Below, piece after piece: positions 45,206 through 54,806 of a DNA stretch of 64,000 bases. Below the pieces are notes generated by a model. That model saw only the letters and a program-made list of their open reading frames with translations. It searched no databases and was not told the DNA's origin. The DNA comes from an uncultured Pseudomonadota bacterium. Lineage in GTDB: Bacteria > Pseudomonadota > Gammaproteobacteria > Ga0077536. The stretch lies in the NCBI GenBank assembly GCA_903825645.1, contig CAIKBL010000007.1:1-64000 (forward strand), written 5' to 3'. A program made the position numbers and the translations under genes. How positions within the stretch are numbered: the stretch's first letter is position 1; the number at the start of each line of letters is the position of its first letter.

Positions 45206-45444
45206 GGCCCTCGGCCTCGGATTAGCCCCCTCTGTCGGTGGGGCGCTCTCGGGCGGGATGGGGCGTGTGTCACGACGATCACGATCATTGACCCAACCGC
45301 GTAAGTCACGCGCGCGAAGGGGTGAAAGGCGATGAGCGAGGTGTCTCGCAGGCAGTGCTGCCGATCAGCGCCGTGATCTGTCCGGGCCCCAGGGGAAATA
45401 GCCAACTCGCGTCGGCTGTTGCTCCTGAAAAAGGGAGAGACTGG

Positions 45445-47022
45445 ATGAACGAAAATTTATCAGCCTTCCTCTCTACGCTCGATCCCGCGCGGGTTCTGAG
45501 CGGTACCGACGATGCTTTCCTGACTGGGGCGGCGCTCCGCGAGAATAGCCAGCGAGTGGCGGCGGGGCTGCGCCGTCTAGGTGTCCAGGCGGGCGATCGC
45601 ATTGGGCTCTGGTTACCGAATACACCAGAATGGCTCGAGCTTTTTTTTGCCTGTGCTCAACTCGCCGCGATAGCGGTGTCCATCAACACTCGATTTCGTG
45701 CGCACGAAGTGGGTGACATTCTGCAGCGATCAGGCTGCAAAATTCTTGCGCTATCACCGGGCTTTCGAGCACTCGATTTCGGGGCCATCCTGGCCCAGAT
45801 AACGTCAGCCCAATCCTACGACGTCGCCTATACGGTGTTGGTTGGTCCTGCCCCCTCATTGTCAGTGCCCTTGCCGGGGGTGCCAATCGCCTATGTCGAT
45901 TTACGCACCGCGGTGTTGGAGCCGCTGCCGGTTGTTCCGGCCGAGACGCGCTGCGTGATTTTTACAACCTCGGGGACCACGAGTGCGCCTAAATTCGTGT
46001 GTCATACGCAAGCAGCGGTTGCGCTTCATGCACGCGAAGTAGCAGCGCATTTTGGGTTTGACGGGCCGAATGCACGCGTCCTTCAGGCGCTTCCACTCTG
46101 TGGGGTCTTTGGTTTTACCCAAGCGCTGGGTGCGTTGGCTGGTGGCGCTTCCCTGTTTATGTTGCCGGTGTTCGATGCGCAAGCGAGTGCGCGCTTACTC
46201 GATGAATCTAGTGTCACCCATATGTGTGGTTCCGACGAAATGATGGACCGAATATTGGAGACGACGACGGTTTCCCGACCATTTCAAAGTCTTCGATATT
46301 TCGCTTACGCGAGTTTCAACCCGGCACTGGAGGATATCGCGGAGAGGGCTTTTGCACGTGGCGTGGTGATGCGTGGACTCTATGGTATGAGCGAATGTCA
46401 GGCCTTGTTTGCGCTACAGCGACTAGACGCCCCGCTGGCTATTAGACGCCAGGGCGGCGGCTTGCCAGTCTCGCCGTCTGCTCGGATAAGGATTGTCGAT
46501 CCAGAATCCGGGGATGTACTCCCACACGATGTGGCCGGAGAAATTCAACTCAGAGGGCCTAGCCTGTTCAAAGAGTATTACGGGGATCCGGAAGCTACTG
46601 CGCGCGCCTTCACAGCGGATGGTTACTTTAGGACCGGCGATTTAGGCTACCTTCGGTCAGCAGGGGATTTTTGTTTTCTGACCCGCCTCGGGGACGTCCT
46701 TCGGCTGGGTGGCTATCTCGTCAGTCCCCTTGAAATTGAACTTATCTTAGACCAGCACCCAGGGGTGTCCGCGAGTCAGGTCGTTGGGGTGACTTATGCC
46801 GGGCGGCCAGCCGCAATTGCGTTCGTGATCGCGGGCAGCGCCATGAAATTTGACGAAAAAGTGCTGCGCGACTGGTGTGCGACGCTTCTGGCAGGTTATA
46901 AGGTGCCCCAGCGGATATTCAGCTTGGTGGAATTTCCGACCACGCCAAGTGCGAATGGGACGAAAATCCAGCGCACGCTGTTGCGAGAGCTAGCGCTGCA
47001 GCGCTTAGTCGGAGCGGAATGA
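45445..47022 (+). CDS. AMP-dependent acyl-CoA synthetase
   Basis: A 525-residue adenylate-forming ligase that activates a carboxylic acid to its CoA thioester. ATP-binding loop IFTTSGTTSAPKFV, the GLYGMSECQ motif, YFRTGDLGYL with the adenylate-binding Asp, and a C-terminal PSANGTKIQRTLLRE segment with the catalytic Lys are all present. Start at 45445 with GGGAGAG upstream; the open frame starts 41 codons earlier without a site. Followed after 50 bases by an alpha/beta hydrolase gene. Substrate acid unknown; the surrounding genes suggest a degraded ring or chain. Confidence 0.9.
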   Translation: MNENLSAFLSTLDPARVLSGTDDAFLTGAALRENSQRVAAGLRRLGVQAGDRIGLWLPNTPEWLELFFACAQLAAIAVSINTRFRAHEVGDILQRSGCKILALSPGFRALDFGAILAQITSAQSYDVAYTVLVGPAPSLSVPLPGVPIAYVDLRTAVLEPLPVVPAETRCVIFTTSGTTSAPKFVCHTQAAVALHAREVAAHFGFDGPNARVLQALPLCGVFGFTQALGALAGGASLFMLPVFDAQASARLLDESSVTHMCGSDEMMDRILETTTVSRPFQSLRYFAYASFNPALEDIAERAFARGVVMRGLYGMSECQALFALQRLDAPLAIRRQGGGLPVSPSARIRIVDPESGDVLPHDVAGEIQLRGPSLFKEYYGDPEATARAFTADGYFRTGDLGYLRSAGDFCFLTRLGDVLRLGGYLVSPLEIELILDQHPGVSASQVVGVTYAGRPAAIAFVIAGSAMKFDEKVLRDWCATLLAGYKVPQRIFSLVEFPTTPSANGTKIQRTLLRELALQRLVGAE

Positions 47023-47072
47023 GATGGTCCGGATATTGAACTGACAACGAACCTTGAACGAGGAGGATGGGA

Positions 47073-47966
47073 ATGCGACGCGATATCGAATTCAACGCCG
47101 ATGGTGTGACCCTCAGGGGCTGGTTCTACAAGCCCTCCAAGGGGAAGGGACCGTTCCCGTGCATCATTATGGCGCACGGATTTTCCGGGGTGAAAGAAAT
47201 GTCCCTGGACAAGTTTGCCGAAGTTTTTGAGAAGGCTGGCATGGCGGTTCTGGTCTATGACAACCGCTGTTTGGGTAGCAGCGACGGGCGGCCACGAGGG
47301 GAAATCGACCCGACCTGGCAACGCCGGGACTATCGCACCGCGATTAGCTTCGCACAAACGCTTCCCGGCGTTGACGGCGATCGCATTGGCATCTGGGGGA
47401 CCAGTTATACCGGCGGTACGGTCTGCGCGGTGGCGGCGCTCGACCGTCGCGTCAAAGCGGTAGTCAGCCAAGTCCCCTTCATGGTGGGACACAAAAATTT
47501 GCAGCAATTCCTGCCGATCGATGGTTGGGCACCCTTCCAGAAAATGCTGGATGATGACCGATTACACCGCATGCAAGGCGGGAAATCTAAACTCATGAAG
47601 ATGTGTTCACTGGATCCGACCGAGCCGCACGTTTTCCCCGGCGAGAAGACCTACAACTACATCCAGCATTATCTGGATCGCGATCCAAAATGTACCTGGA
47701 AAAATCAGGTTACGATTCGTTCTCTCGAATACATGATGGAATACGATGTCTCGTCTTTCATGGAGCGCATTAGTCCAACGCCGTTATTGATGATTCTGTC
47801 TGATTACGACACGACCACGCCGAGCGATATCGCGCTGGCGTGTTATGCGAAGGTTCCGGGGCCCAAGCAGCTCGTCGTAATCAACGCGGATCACTACGCT
47901 GCCTATATCGAGAAGTTCGACGAAACGAGCGCCGCGGCGAGAGATTTCTTCCTCGAAACGCTCTAG
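47073..47966 (+). CDS. alpha/beta hydrolase, acetylxylan-esterase/dienelactone-hydrolase-like
   Basis: A 297-residue cytoplasmic alpha/beta hydrolase. Landmarks: LRGWFYKPSKGKGPFPCIIM with HGFSG oxyanion loop, GSSDGRPRGEIDP, the nucleophile elbow GTSYTGG, and a late ILSDYDTTTP (acid) and NADHYAAY (His). The start is the ATG at 47073, six bases after AGGAGG; the ATG two codons earlier abuts that site. Follows the acyl-CoA synthetase gene and may be cotranscribed. Substrate unknown, perhaps a lactone or ester intermediate. Confidence 0.87.
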   Translation: MRRDIEFNADGVTLRGWFYKPSKGKGPFPCIIMAHGFSGVKEMSLDKFAEVFEKAGMAVLVYDNRCLGSSDGRPRGEIDPTWQRRDYRTAISFAQTLPGVDGDRIGIWGTSYTGGTVCAVAALDRRVKAVVSQVPFMVGHKNLQQFLPIDGWAPFQKMLDDDRLHRMQGGKSKLMKMCSLDPTEPHVFPGEKTYNYIQHYLDRDPKCTWKNQVTIRSLEYMMEYDVSSFMERISPTPLLMILSDYDTTTPSDIALACYAKVPGPKQLVVINADHYAAYIEKFDETSAAARDFFLETL

Positions 47967-47992
47967 TCGCGGTAGCAGTTTTTTTGCATCCG

Positions 47993-48026
47993 CCGAGATC
48001 CGTGGGCGATCACTCACGGATCTCGG
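47993..48026. terminator. 12-bp perfect hairpin between convergent genes
   Basis: CCGAGATCCGTG at 47993-48004 pairs with CACGGATCTCGG at 48015-48026 around a ten-base loop. It lies between the hydrolase stop (plus strand) and the GST stop (minus strand) and is probably a bidirectional terminator. The seven T at 47979-47986 precede it on the plus strand rather than follow it. Confidence 0.65.
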
Positions 48027-48044
48027 GCCTTTGTCGACGTTAAC

Positions 48045-48680
48045 TTAGGCACCTGCGCTTGGACGTGCTGACACGGCCCGAAACCAGCGTTGCGTATGGG
48101 CGTGATTCTCGGGGATCTCAACTTTTATCCAAGCATGGAATCCGATCGCGCACTGTGCCGTGATATCGGCCATTGTGTAGGTATCACCCACTAAGTATTC
48201 ACTTCTGCTCAGAGTGTTTTCGAGCCAGTCATGAAAGCGGCCGATGGTCTGGTGACCCCGAGCGATTAGACCCGGGATAGCCGGAACCGATTGGTGCGGT
48301 GCGCCGGGGATGCTGCGTACCGAAAATTTTTCATGGCCGTTCCGGAACACCTCGGAGCCCGCAATCATGCCTTCAAATTCCGCCTTGCGTTGATAAGAAG
48401 TCACCCGTGCGCGTTCGACGGGTGTTCGCCCCAGTAACGCTGGCGTGGGGTAGAGCTCTTCGAGGTACCGACAAATGGCCATCACTTCATCGAAGTGGGT
48501 TCCATCATCCAGTTCTAGTGTGGGCAATAAGCCGCGCGGGTTGACGGTCAGGAAGGGTTCTCGAAGATTCTCTCCATTCACAATGTCCACTTCTATCGTG
48601 GGTAGCACAATGCTTTTTTCCGCCATGAAAATACGGGCCCTACGCGGATTGGGTGCCATGCGGCAGTCGTAAAACTTCAT
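48045..48680 (-). CDS. glutathione S-transferase family protein
   Basis: A GST of 211 residues. The thioredoxin-like domain begins MKFYDCRMAPNPRRARIFMAEK, followed by LTVNPRGLLPTLELDDG and the glutathione-binding EVMAICRYLEELYP. The C-domain has YTMADITAQCAIGFHAW (Asp at the N-cap). AAAGGA lies a few bases before two adjacent ATGs (48683 and 48680); the longer open frame adds 20 residues that overlap the upstream gene and is rejected. Ten bases after the stop of the LLM gene on the same strand, so part of the P450-LLM-GST unit. Confidence 0.9.
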   Translation of the reverse strand: MKFYDCRMAPNPRRARIFMAEKSIVLPTIEVDIVNGENLREPFLTVNPRGLLPTLELDDGTHFDEVMAICRYLEELYPTPALLGRTPVERARVTSYQRKAEFEGMIAGSEVFRNGHEKFSVRSIPGAPHQSVPAIPGLIARGHQTIGRFHDWLENTLSRSEYLVGDTYTMADITAQCAIGFHAWIKVEIPENHAHTQRWFRAVSARPSAGA

Positions 48681-48690
48681 CATCAGTCCT

Positions 48691-49698
48691 TTAACGGAAT
48701 TTAGGCATGACTTCTTCTGCAAACAGTTGCAGATATTCATTCATCTGCGCTTCTGGCATGCCGGGGGGGACGGTCCACGTGTAGTAGCGTTCGATACCAG
48801 TCGCCTCGACATACTGACCGATCATGTCGACTGCCTGCACGGGTGTGACAACCGACAAAATACCTCGCTTTGCGAGATCATCTGGGTGAGTGATTTCGGG
48901 GAAAAGAGCTTGTCCCGCCTCTCGCAACCAGTGATTGTACATCTGAATCTGATATAGGACCCCAGGCGCTACCTGGGCGAAAGTACGCTCGGGTTCGTGC
49001 GAAGTGATGAGCCAGAAATGCCCCCCAGCGACGCGACCTCTGTCGGGTTTTCCTAGCCGAGCGAGTTCGTCGCGATAGATTTTGACGAGCGCACTCATGT
49101 CGCCTGTCCCAATATAGCCATCGCCAAATCGCGCGGCGCGGCGCGCCGAGGCGGGTGCGAATCCACCTACCCACAATGGCATCGGCTGCTGGACTGGAAG
49201 TGGAGACAATTTGGCGTCTTCCACGTGGTAGTGTTTGCCGTGATAACGCACGGTTTCGCCTTGCCACAAGGCGCGAATGATTTCGAGACCTTCGTCCATG
49301 CGGCCGGCCCGGGATTTTGGGGTCAAGCCGAAGCCCGAAAATTCTTGAGGGCGGTAACCGATGCCGACGCCGAGATCAAAGCGACCATTCGACAAAATAT
49401 CGATGGCGGCAGCGTCCTCTGCAACCCGGACGGCATGGTGCAACGGAAGCAGCAACACGCTCGTGCCAATCCTAATACGCGTGGTGCGCGCCGCCACCGC
49501 GGCCGCCAACGGCAAGATGGAGGGGGCATGCCCGTCCTCACAGAAATGATGCTCGGTCAACCAAACATCGTCATACCCAATGGTCTCCGCCCAAGCAATC
49601 TGGCGGAGCGTTTCAGCGTAGATCTCGGGGTATGGACGATGCCACTGTGCCGGGTTGCGCAGCGAATACCATAAGCCGAACTTCAGACCTGCGTTCAT
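48691..49698 (-). CDS. LLM class flavin-dependent oxidoreductase
   Basis: A 335-residue luciferase-like TIM-barrel oxidoreductase. Landmarks: WAETIGYDDVWLTEHHFCED, TRIRIGTSVLLLPLHHAVRVAED (near residue 71, landmark only) and GRFDLGVGIGYRPQEFSGFG. Its start overlaps the stop of the P450 gene by one base (ATGA), so the two are coupled, and the GST gene follows ten bases later. The operon P450 / flavin monooxygenase-like / GST suggests oxidation and detoxification of a hydrophobic compound. Cofactor FMN or F420 not resolvable. Confidence 0.88.
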   Translation of the reverse strand: MNAGLKFGLWYSLRNPAQWHRPYPEIYAETLRQIAWAETIGYDDVWLTEHHFCEDGHAPSILPLAAAVAARTTRIRIGTSVLLLPLHHAVRVAEDAAAIDILSNGRFDLGVGIGYRPQEFSGFGLTPKSRAGRMDEGLEIIRALWQGETVRYHGKHYHVEDAKLSPLPVQQPMPLWVGGFAPASARRAARFGDGYIGTGDMSALVKIYRDELARLGKPDRGRVAGGHFWLITSHEPERTFAQVAPGVLYQIQMYNHWLREAGQALFPEITHPDDLAKRGILSVVTPVQAVDMIGQYVEATGIERYYTWTVPPGMPEAQMNEYLQLFAEEVMPKFR

Positions 49699-51065
49699 CA
49701 GTGAGCCTCTTTACGTTTTTCAATGAAGACTTGCATCCCGTGGCGGGGTCGGTAAGTGACGGTGGCCAGGGGCTCGATCGGATGGCCCGGAACCGGGCGC
49801 ACGCGAAACTGCGGTAACAACTGGGCGAGTACCAGCTGGATTTCCATCATCGCCATACCTGCCCCTATGCAGGTCCGAGGACCTGCAGCAAAAGGGAGAT
49901 AAGCGTAGGCGTGGCGACCCTGACTTTGCTGTGGAGAGAATCGCTCCGGATCAAACTGCGCCGGCTCTGGCCAGTAATCGGGATGTCGATGCAGACAGTA
50001 GGGCAGTATGGAGATGTAGGCACCCGCTGGGATTTCGAATCCACCAAAGACCTGTGCGTGAGTGGCGCGTCGAGCGATGCCCCAGATGGGCGGATATAGA
50101 CGCATCGTTTCCTGCACGACCTGTTTAAGGTAAGGCAGTCTGACCAAATCCCCCGCGCAGGCGGGGTTGCCACAGAGCACCTGCTCCAACTCGTGCAGCA
50201 GCTGTGCTTCAACGTCAGGATATTGCGACAGCATGTAGAAGATCCACTGCAGTGCAGTGGCCGATGTTTCATGTCCTGCGAGCAGAAGCGTCACGACTTC
50301 ATCCCGGATCTGCGCTTCTTCCATGCCCGCGCCGGTTGTCTCGTCGCGGGCCGATAACAGCCGATTCATGAGATCCGGGGTTGCCGTACCGGATCCCCGG
50401 CGGCCGTTTATGATCTTGTAAACAATATAATTGAGGCGGCCCATCACGCGTTTGACGTGGCGATTGTGGGCCGTCGGCACCCAGGGATAAAGAGTGAAGA
50501 ACGCCGCCGGAGTTTTCGTATTAATATTGAGTACGTCGAGAATATCCACCATCTCGCTGGCGTGCTCATCGATTTCTGATCCGAACAGGGTCGCCGCCAC
50601 AATCTGAAAGGTTACCCGCCCCATTTCTCTCTCTAGCGCTACCGGTTGATGCGCTTTCAGGGCGTGCCAGCGTGTGGCGAGCAGTCGGGTATAAGCGTTG
50701 ATTGCTTGATCAAAAGTACTGACTACTTTGTGATGAAACATCGGTTGCATCAAACGCCGCTGGCGAGCCCAGGCGTCTCCGTCATTGGTGACCAAGCCTT
50801 TCCCCATGGCTTGCGCGAGGACGCGGTAGTCATAAAGGTGCTTGGTAAACTCAGGGTGGGCCTGCGAAAGAATCTGTCGGACATGATCGGGGTTGTTCAA
50901 AAGGTAAATAGTGAATAACCCGCGCCACCTCGAGACTTCGCCATAGCGCAAAAAAAGCTGATGCATGGTAACGGCTGGGTCACCACCGTAGGCACGAAGC
51001 GCCTGCCAGAAGCTCGGGCCCGGCGGGCGTGGCAAGGTCGCGCGCGATCCAATATTCATGGTCAT
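49698..51065 (-). CDS. cytochrome P450
   Basis: A soluble bacterial P450 of 455 residues. I-helix oxygen motif LLLAGHETSATALQW, K-helix ETMR, and heme loop FAAGPRTCIGAGMA with the Cys ligand are all intact. No transmembrane anchor, and no ferredoxin or reductase adjacent. GTGACCATGAATATT region: two possible starts (51065 and 51059) two codons apart. First gene of a P450 / LLM / GST operon. Substrate unknown; fatty acid, terpenoid or steroid hydroxylation would be typical. Confidence 0.93.
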   Translation of the reverse strand: MTMNIGSRATLPRPPGPSFWQALRAYGGDPAVTMHQLFLRYGEVSRWRGLFTIYLLNNPDHVRQILSQAHPEFTKHLYDYRVLAQAMGKGLVTNDGDAWARQRRLMQPMFHHKVVSTFDQAINAYTRLLATRWHALKAHQPVALEREMGRVTFQIVAATLFGSEIDEHASEMVDILDVLNINTKTPAAFFTLYPWVPTAHNRHVKRVMGRLNYIVYKIINGRRGSGTATPDLMNRLLSARDETTGAGMEEAQIRDEVVTLLLAGHETSATALQWIFYMLSQYPDVEAQLLHELEQVLCGNPACAGDLVRLPYLKQVVQETMRLYPPIWGIARRATHAQVFGGFEIPAGAYISILPYCLHRHPDYWPEPAQFDPERFSPQQSQGRHAYAYLPFAAGPRTCIGAGMAMMEIQLVLAQLLPQFRVRPVPGHPIEPLATVTYRPRHGMQVFIEKRKEAH

Positions 51066-51322
51066 GCTGAAAATATTTCGCTCAAGTGCAGGGAGAGGCC
51101 GCGATCGAGGCTTCTATAGTGCCGTTGCAACCCCGTCAGAACAAGCGAGGGAGCCGTTATCCAGACTCAGAGCCCTTGACAGTCGCCACCGAGATCCCGT
51201 GGCTTGAACGCCGTGTGCTGGTCTATTCCCGTGCGAGCTGATAGGGCATGTGGTCTCGCCTCGGTGAGGCGAAAATCGGCGCCACTCTCGCGTCGCTGTG
51301 CGATAGGCTCTAGAATTTCAGC

Positions 51323-52114
51323 ATGCTGCTCTTTCCTGCTATTGATCCGGTCGCCGTTACGCTCGGCTCCCTCCAAATCCATTGGTACGGTCTCGCGTAC
51401 CTGACGGGTATTAGTCTCGGTTGGTGGATACTGAATCGGCGGGCAGGGGGGGCTCCAGAATTATGGTCGCGCGAGAATGTATCCGATATCGTGTTCTACG
51501 CCGCGCTCGGCGCGGTACTAGGTGGGCGTGTTGGATACGTGCTTTTCTACAATTTTTCCGAATATATGCATGATCCGCTCGCGTTATTCCAGGTCTGGCG
51601 CGGCGGGATGTCCTTCCATGGCGGGGTGATTGGATTCATCAGTGCGATGGCGCTGTACGCGCGGCGCTTCGGGCGTGGGTTTTTCGAAGTGGTCGATTTT
51701 GTCGTGCCGGTAGTGCCGATCGGATTGTTTTTTGGCCGTATCGCAAATTTCGTGAATCAAGAACTTTGGGGCGCACCCTCAAATTTGCCTTGGGCGGTGC
51801 TGTTTACCGATCCCTTAGCCGGCGGCGTTGCACGCCACCCGACGCAGTTGTACGAAGCGGGGCTAGAGGGGATAGTTCTGTTTTTACTATTGAACCGAAT
51901 CTGGTCGCGCCAACCACCTCGCGGGGTCGGTGCAGGGACCTTCCTGCTTGCTTACGGTGTCTTTCGTTGCGCCGTTGAATTCGTGCGTGAGCCCGATCGC
52001 CAATTAGGCTATCTCAATGGGACTTGGCTGACGATGGGGCAAGTCTTGTCCATCCCCATGATTCTTACGGGCCTCATCCTCATTCTCGTGGGCCAGGCGC
52101 GTCGTTTGCGCTAA
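51323..52114 (+). CDS. lgt: prolipoprotein diacylglyceryl transferase
   Basis: This inner-membrane enzyme transfers diacylglycerol to the lipobox cysteine of prolipoproteins. Seven hydrophobic segments, the early HWYGLAYLTGI, the Lgt signature GGRVGYVLFYN, MSFHGGVIGF, and GLFFGRIANFVNQELWG with the catalytic Arg and Asn are all visible. 263 residues. Followed after 15 bases by thyA, the usual proteobacterial pairing. Weak ribosome site before the ATG. Confidence 0.95.
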   Translation: MLLFPAIDPVAVTLGSLQIHWYGLAYLTGISLGWWILNRRAGGAPELWSRENVSDIVFYAALGAVLGGRVGYVLFYNFSEYMHDPLALFQVWRGGMSFHGGVIGFISAMALYARRFGRGFFEVVDFVVPVVPIGLFFGRIANFVNQELWGAPSNLPWAVLFTDPLAGGVARHPTQLYEAGLEGIVLFLLLNRIWSRQPPRGVGAGTFLLAYGVFRCAVEFVREPDRQLGYLNGTWLTMGQVLSIPMILTGLILILVGQARRLR

Positions 52115-52129
52115 GCGGAGAGTAGTATC

Positions 52130-52924
52130 GTGCAAACCTATCTTGAACTTTTGCGACACGTAAAGATCCATGGTGTGCCCAAAGGGGACCGCACGGGGAC
52201 CGGGACGCGCAGTGTTTTCGGCTATCAGATGCGATTTGATCTGCGCAGATCTTTTCCGTTATTGACGACAAAAAAAATTCATCTAAAGTCCATTATTCAC
52301 GAACTCCTCTGGTTTCTTCAGGGGGGAACGAATACCGGCTATCTCAATGCAAATGGCGTTTCGATTTGGAATGAGTGGGCGGATGAGCAGGGCGATCTCG
52401 GTCCCGTTTATGGTGCGCAATGGCGTACCTGGAAAACGGCGGATGGCCGGGTTGTTGATCAGATCAGCGAGCTCATAAATGGCTTGCGCCAAAACCCCGA
52501 TTCTAGGCGTCATGTTGTCAGCGCCTGGAATGTGGGTGAATTACCGCAGATGGCGCTTGCTCCCTGTCATGTGTTGTTCCAGTTTTATGTCGCCAATGGC
52601 GAATTGTCCTGCCAACTCTATCAACGCAGCGCGGACGTTTTTTTAGGCGTCCCGTTCAATCTCGCGTCCTATGCATTGCTAACGCTGATGGTGGCGCAGG
52701 TTTGTGATCTCAAAGTCGGAGAGTTCGTGCATACCTTAGGTGATGCGCATCTTTACGTGAATCATCTCAGCCAGGCGGATCTACAACTGAGCCGGACTCC
52801 TTACGCGCCACCCTTGATGCGGCTTAACCCGTCGGTTCGGTCAATCTTTGATTTTCGCTACGAGGATTTTGAATTGCAGGGTTATCAGGCGCATGCGAGC
52901 ATCGCCGCGCCGATTGCGGTTTAG
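52130..52924 (+). CDS. thyA: thymidylate synthase
   Basis: Makes dTMP from dUMP with methylenetetrahydrofolate. The catalytic Cys is in [14 protein letters not shown] and the substrate loop [16 protein letters not shown] follows. 264 residues, identical in length to E. coli ThyA. The start codon is GTG at 52130, supported by GCGGAG nine bases upstream and by the usual [11 protein letters not shown] beginning. Second gene of lgt-thyA-folA. Confidence 0.96.
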   Translation: MQTYLELLRHVKIHGVPKGDRTGTGTRSVFGYQMRFDLRRSFPLLTTKKIHLKSIIHELLWFLQGGTNTGYLNANGVSIWNEWADEQGDLGPVYGAQWRTWKTADGRVVDQISELINGLRQNPDSRRHVVSAWNVGELPQMALAPCHVLFQFYVANGELSCQLYQRSADVFLGVPFNLASYALLTLMVAQVCDLKVGEFVHTLGDAHLYVNHLSQADLQLSRTPYAPPLMRLNPSVRSIFDFRYEDFELQGYQAHASIAAPIAV

Positions 52925-52939
52925 GCGGGGCGCTGAGAC

Positions 52940-53428
52940 GTGGAGATTACTATCGTGGTGGCCATGGCGACTAATCGTGTCATTGGGCGTGAGGGCGCGC
53001 TGCCCTGGCGCCTTTCCGCAGATCTCCGGCATTTCAAGCAGCTCACCCTGGGCCACCCGATTATTATGGGACGAGTGACGCACCAATCCATTGGTCGCCT
53101 GTTGCCTGGGCGCCTCAATATTGTGGTGTCCAGAGGGCAGCCTCTGGTGGCCGACGGGGCGCAGCTGGTGGGCTCCTTCGAAGAGGCCCTTGCGCTGGCC
53201 CGAGATGCCGAAGAAAGCATGGTTATCGGTGGCCACGCGCTCTATCAGATGGCTTTGCCACGTGCTGCAAGAATGTTGGTGACGGAGGTCCATGCCGAAC
53301 CTAGCGGCGATGTCAGTTTCCCGGTGTATTCGTGTGCTGACTGGATAGAAACTGCACGCGAGAATTATCCGGCAGACGTGGGGAACGAGCACCCCTACAG
53401 CTTCGTGGAGTTAAGGCGGCGACTTTAG
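52940..53428 (+). CDS. folA: dihydrofolate reductase
   Basis: Regenerates tetrahydrofolate used up by ThyA. The N-terminus EITIVVAMATNRVIGREG and LPWRLSADLRHFKQLT carry the Met20 loop and the catalytic acid; the nucleotide loops IIMGRVTHQSIGR and MVIGGHALYQMAL follow. 162 residues. GTG start at 52940, 15 bases after thyA. Its last four bases overlap the apaH stop on the other strand. Confidence 0.95.
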   Translation: MEITIVVAMATNRVIGREGALPWRLSADLRHFKQLTLGHPIIMGRVTHQSIGRLLPGRLNIVVSRGQPLVADGAQLVGSFEEALALARDAEESMVIGGHALYQMALPRAARMLVTEVHAEPSGDVSFPVYSCADWIETARENYPADVGNEHPYSFVELRRRL

Positions 53429-54270
53429 TCTAATGGCCGAGGCGACTTCCGACTTCCCGGGACGCTGATTCGCATGCCGTCCTCTAACCGTAAAGCCGTC
53501 AACGCGCCTCCCCAGACGGCACCCGTATCGAGCGGGATCACGTTGTATTTGTGCTCCTGCTCGCGTGTCAGTCGCAGTGTCGACCAGTGGCCGAATAGGA
53601 TCGTGTCGGGGCCTCGAGTGCGGTCCGCCAGCATGAACCACGGGAGCAGACCGGGTGTTGGCGTGGTGAGTCCCACTTTTGTTTTTAGTTCGAGTCGACC
53701 GTCCGTGCGGCAGTAACGCATCCGGGTAAAGCAATTAGTGAGATAGCGCAATCGATCGTCCGGTGGAAGGCCGGCGTCCCAGTCGTCTGGCCCATCTCCA
53801 TACATCATGCGCAGAAATGAGACGAAGGATTCGCCTCGGAGTACCGACTCGAGTTCGTGCGCAAGAGCGGACACTTCCACGGTCGACCATTGCCGAGGGA
53901 GTCCCGCATGCACCATGCAAAACCCGAGGGCAGGATCGCGATGGTACAGCGGGCGATGCCGTAGCCATTCGAGCAACGCCGAGCGGTCAGGTGCTGCGAG
54001 AACCTCCCGAAGGGTATCGCCTCTTTTTTGTCGCCGGGTCGGATCGTGAGCTACAGCAAGCAGGTGGAGATCATGATTGCCGAGTACGGTCACCGCGCAA
54101 TCAGCCAGATCTCTGATCAGCCGCAGGACGCCGAGACTATCTGGCCCCCGATTAACCAGATCGCCCACGAACCAGAGCCGATCACGGGCGCGATCGAAAT
54201 CGATTCTATCGAGAAGGCTCAGGAGGGATTGGAGACAACCCTGTACATCACCGATTGCATATGTAGCCAT
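53425..54270 (-). CDS. apaH: symmetrical bis(5'-nucleosyl)-tetraphosphatase
   Basis: Cleaves Ap4A to two ADP and decaps some bacterial RNAs. Phosphoesterase motifs in order: GDVQGCLQ, FVGDLVNRGPDS, LGNHDLHLLAV, then FCMVHAGLP and LDTGAVWGG. 281 residues, usual length. It follows apaG with 35 bases between and is convergent with folA, a frequent gammaproteobacterial arrangement. Confidence 0.95.
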   Translation of the reverse strand: MATYAIGDVQGCLQSLLSLLDRIDFDRARDRLWFVGDLVNRGPDSLGVLRLIRDLADCAVTVLGNHDLHLLAVAHDPTRRQKRGDTLREVLAAPDRSALLEWLRHRPLYHRDPALGFCMVHAGLPRQWSTVEVSALAHELESVLRGESFVSFLRMMYGDGPDDWDAGLPPDDRLRYLTNCFTRMRYCRTDGRLELKTKVGLTTPTPGLLPWFMLADRTRGPDTILFGHWSTLRLTREQEHKYNVIPLDTGAVWGGALTALRLEDGMRISVPGSRKSPRPLD

Positions 54271-54305
54271 CTCAAGCCCGGCGCGCTATGGGGGCATAAG
54301 GGTCA

Positions 54306-54701
54306 CTAATGAAGGACATTCGGCACAGAAAGACGAAAGACTGCGATTGGTGCTTCAAAGGGCGAGCCGTCATCCGTGACCATGTGGTAGGTTCCTTGCA
54401 TGGTGCCTACGGGTGTCTCGAGCACAGCACCGCTCGTATAGCGAAAGGAGTCCCCGGGACGTAGGTGTGGCTGCTCACCGACGACCCCTTCACCCTTGAC
54501 TTCCTGAACTGCGCCGGAAGCGTCGGTAATAATCCAGTGCCGGGTGAGTAGCTGCGCCGAGACCGTGCCGATGTTCTCGATGGTAATGGTATAGGCGAAA
54601 ACGTAGCGATTACGCTCAGGGTTTGACTGAGCGGAAATGAAGTCGGTTTCCACGGCTATCCGGATAGGGCTGCTAGGGGCGAAGGCGTCGTTTTTTTTCA
54701 C
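54306..54701 (-). CDS. apaG: ApaG (Co2+/Mg2+ efflux-associated) protein
   Basis: A single fibronectin-III-like domain of 131 residues. Typical strings include [20 protein letters not shown]-like [28 protein letters not shown] and GTMQGTYHM. Biochemical role is not settled; in other bacteria it lies in an operon with apaH and affects cation tolerance and Ap4A levels. Lies upstream of apaH on the same strand. Confidence 0.95.
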   Translation of the reverse strand: MKKNDAFAPSSPIRIAVETDFISAQSNPERNRYVFAYTITIENIGTVSAQLLTRHWIITDASGAVQEVKGEGVVGEQPHLRPGDSFRYTSGAVLETPVGTMQGTYHMVTDDGSPFEAPIAVFRLSVPNVLH

Positions 54702-54806
54702 GGGGCTGAACTCGTACTCTGGAGAGGGCGTGAGCCCAATCTACGGGATGCGCCGCCTTGGAGCAAAGGTGGTGGGGAGGGTGAAGCCGGCGGCCACAGG
54801 TGGAGA

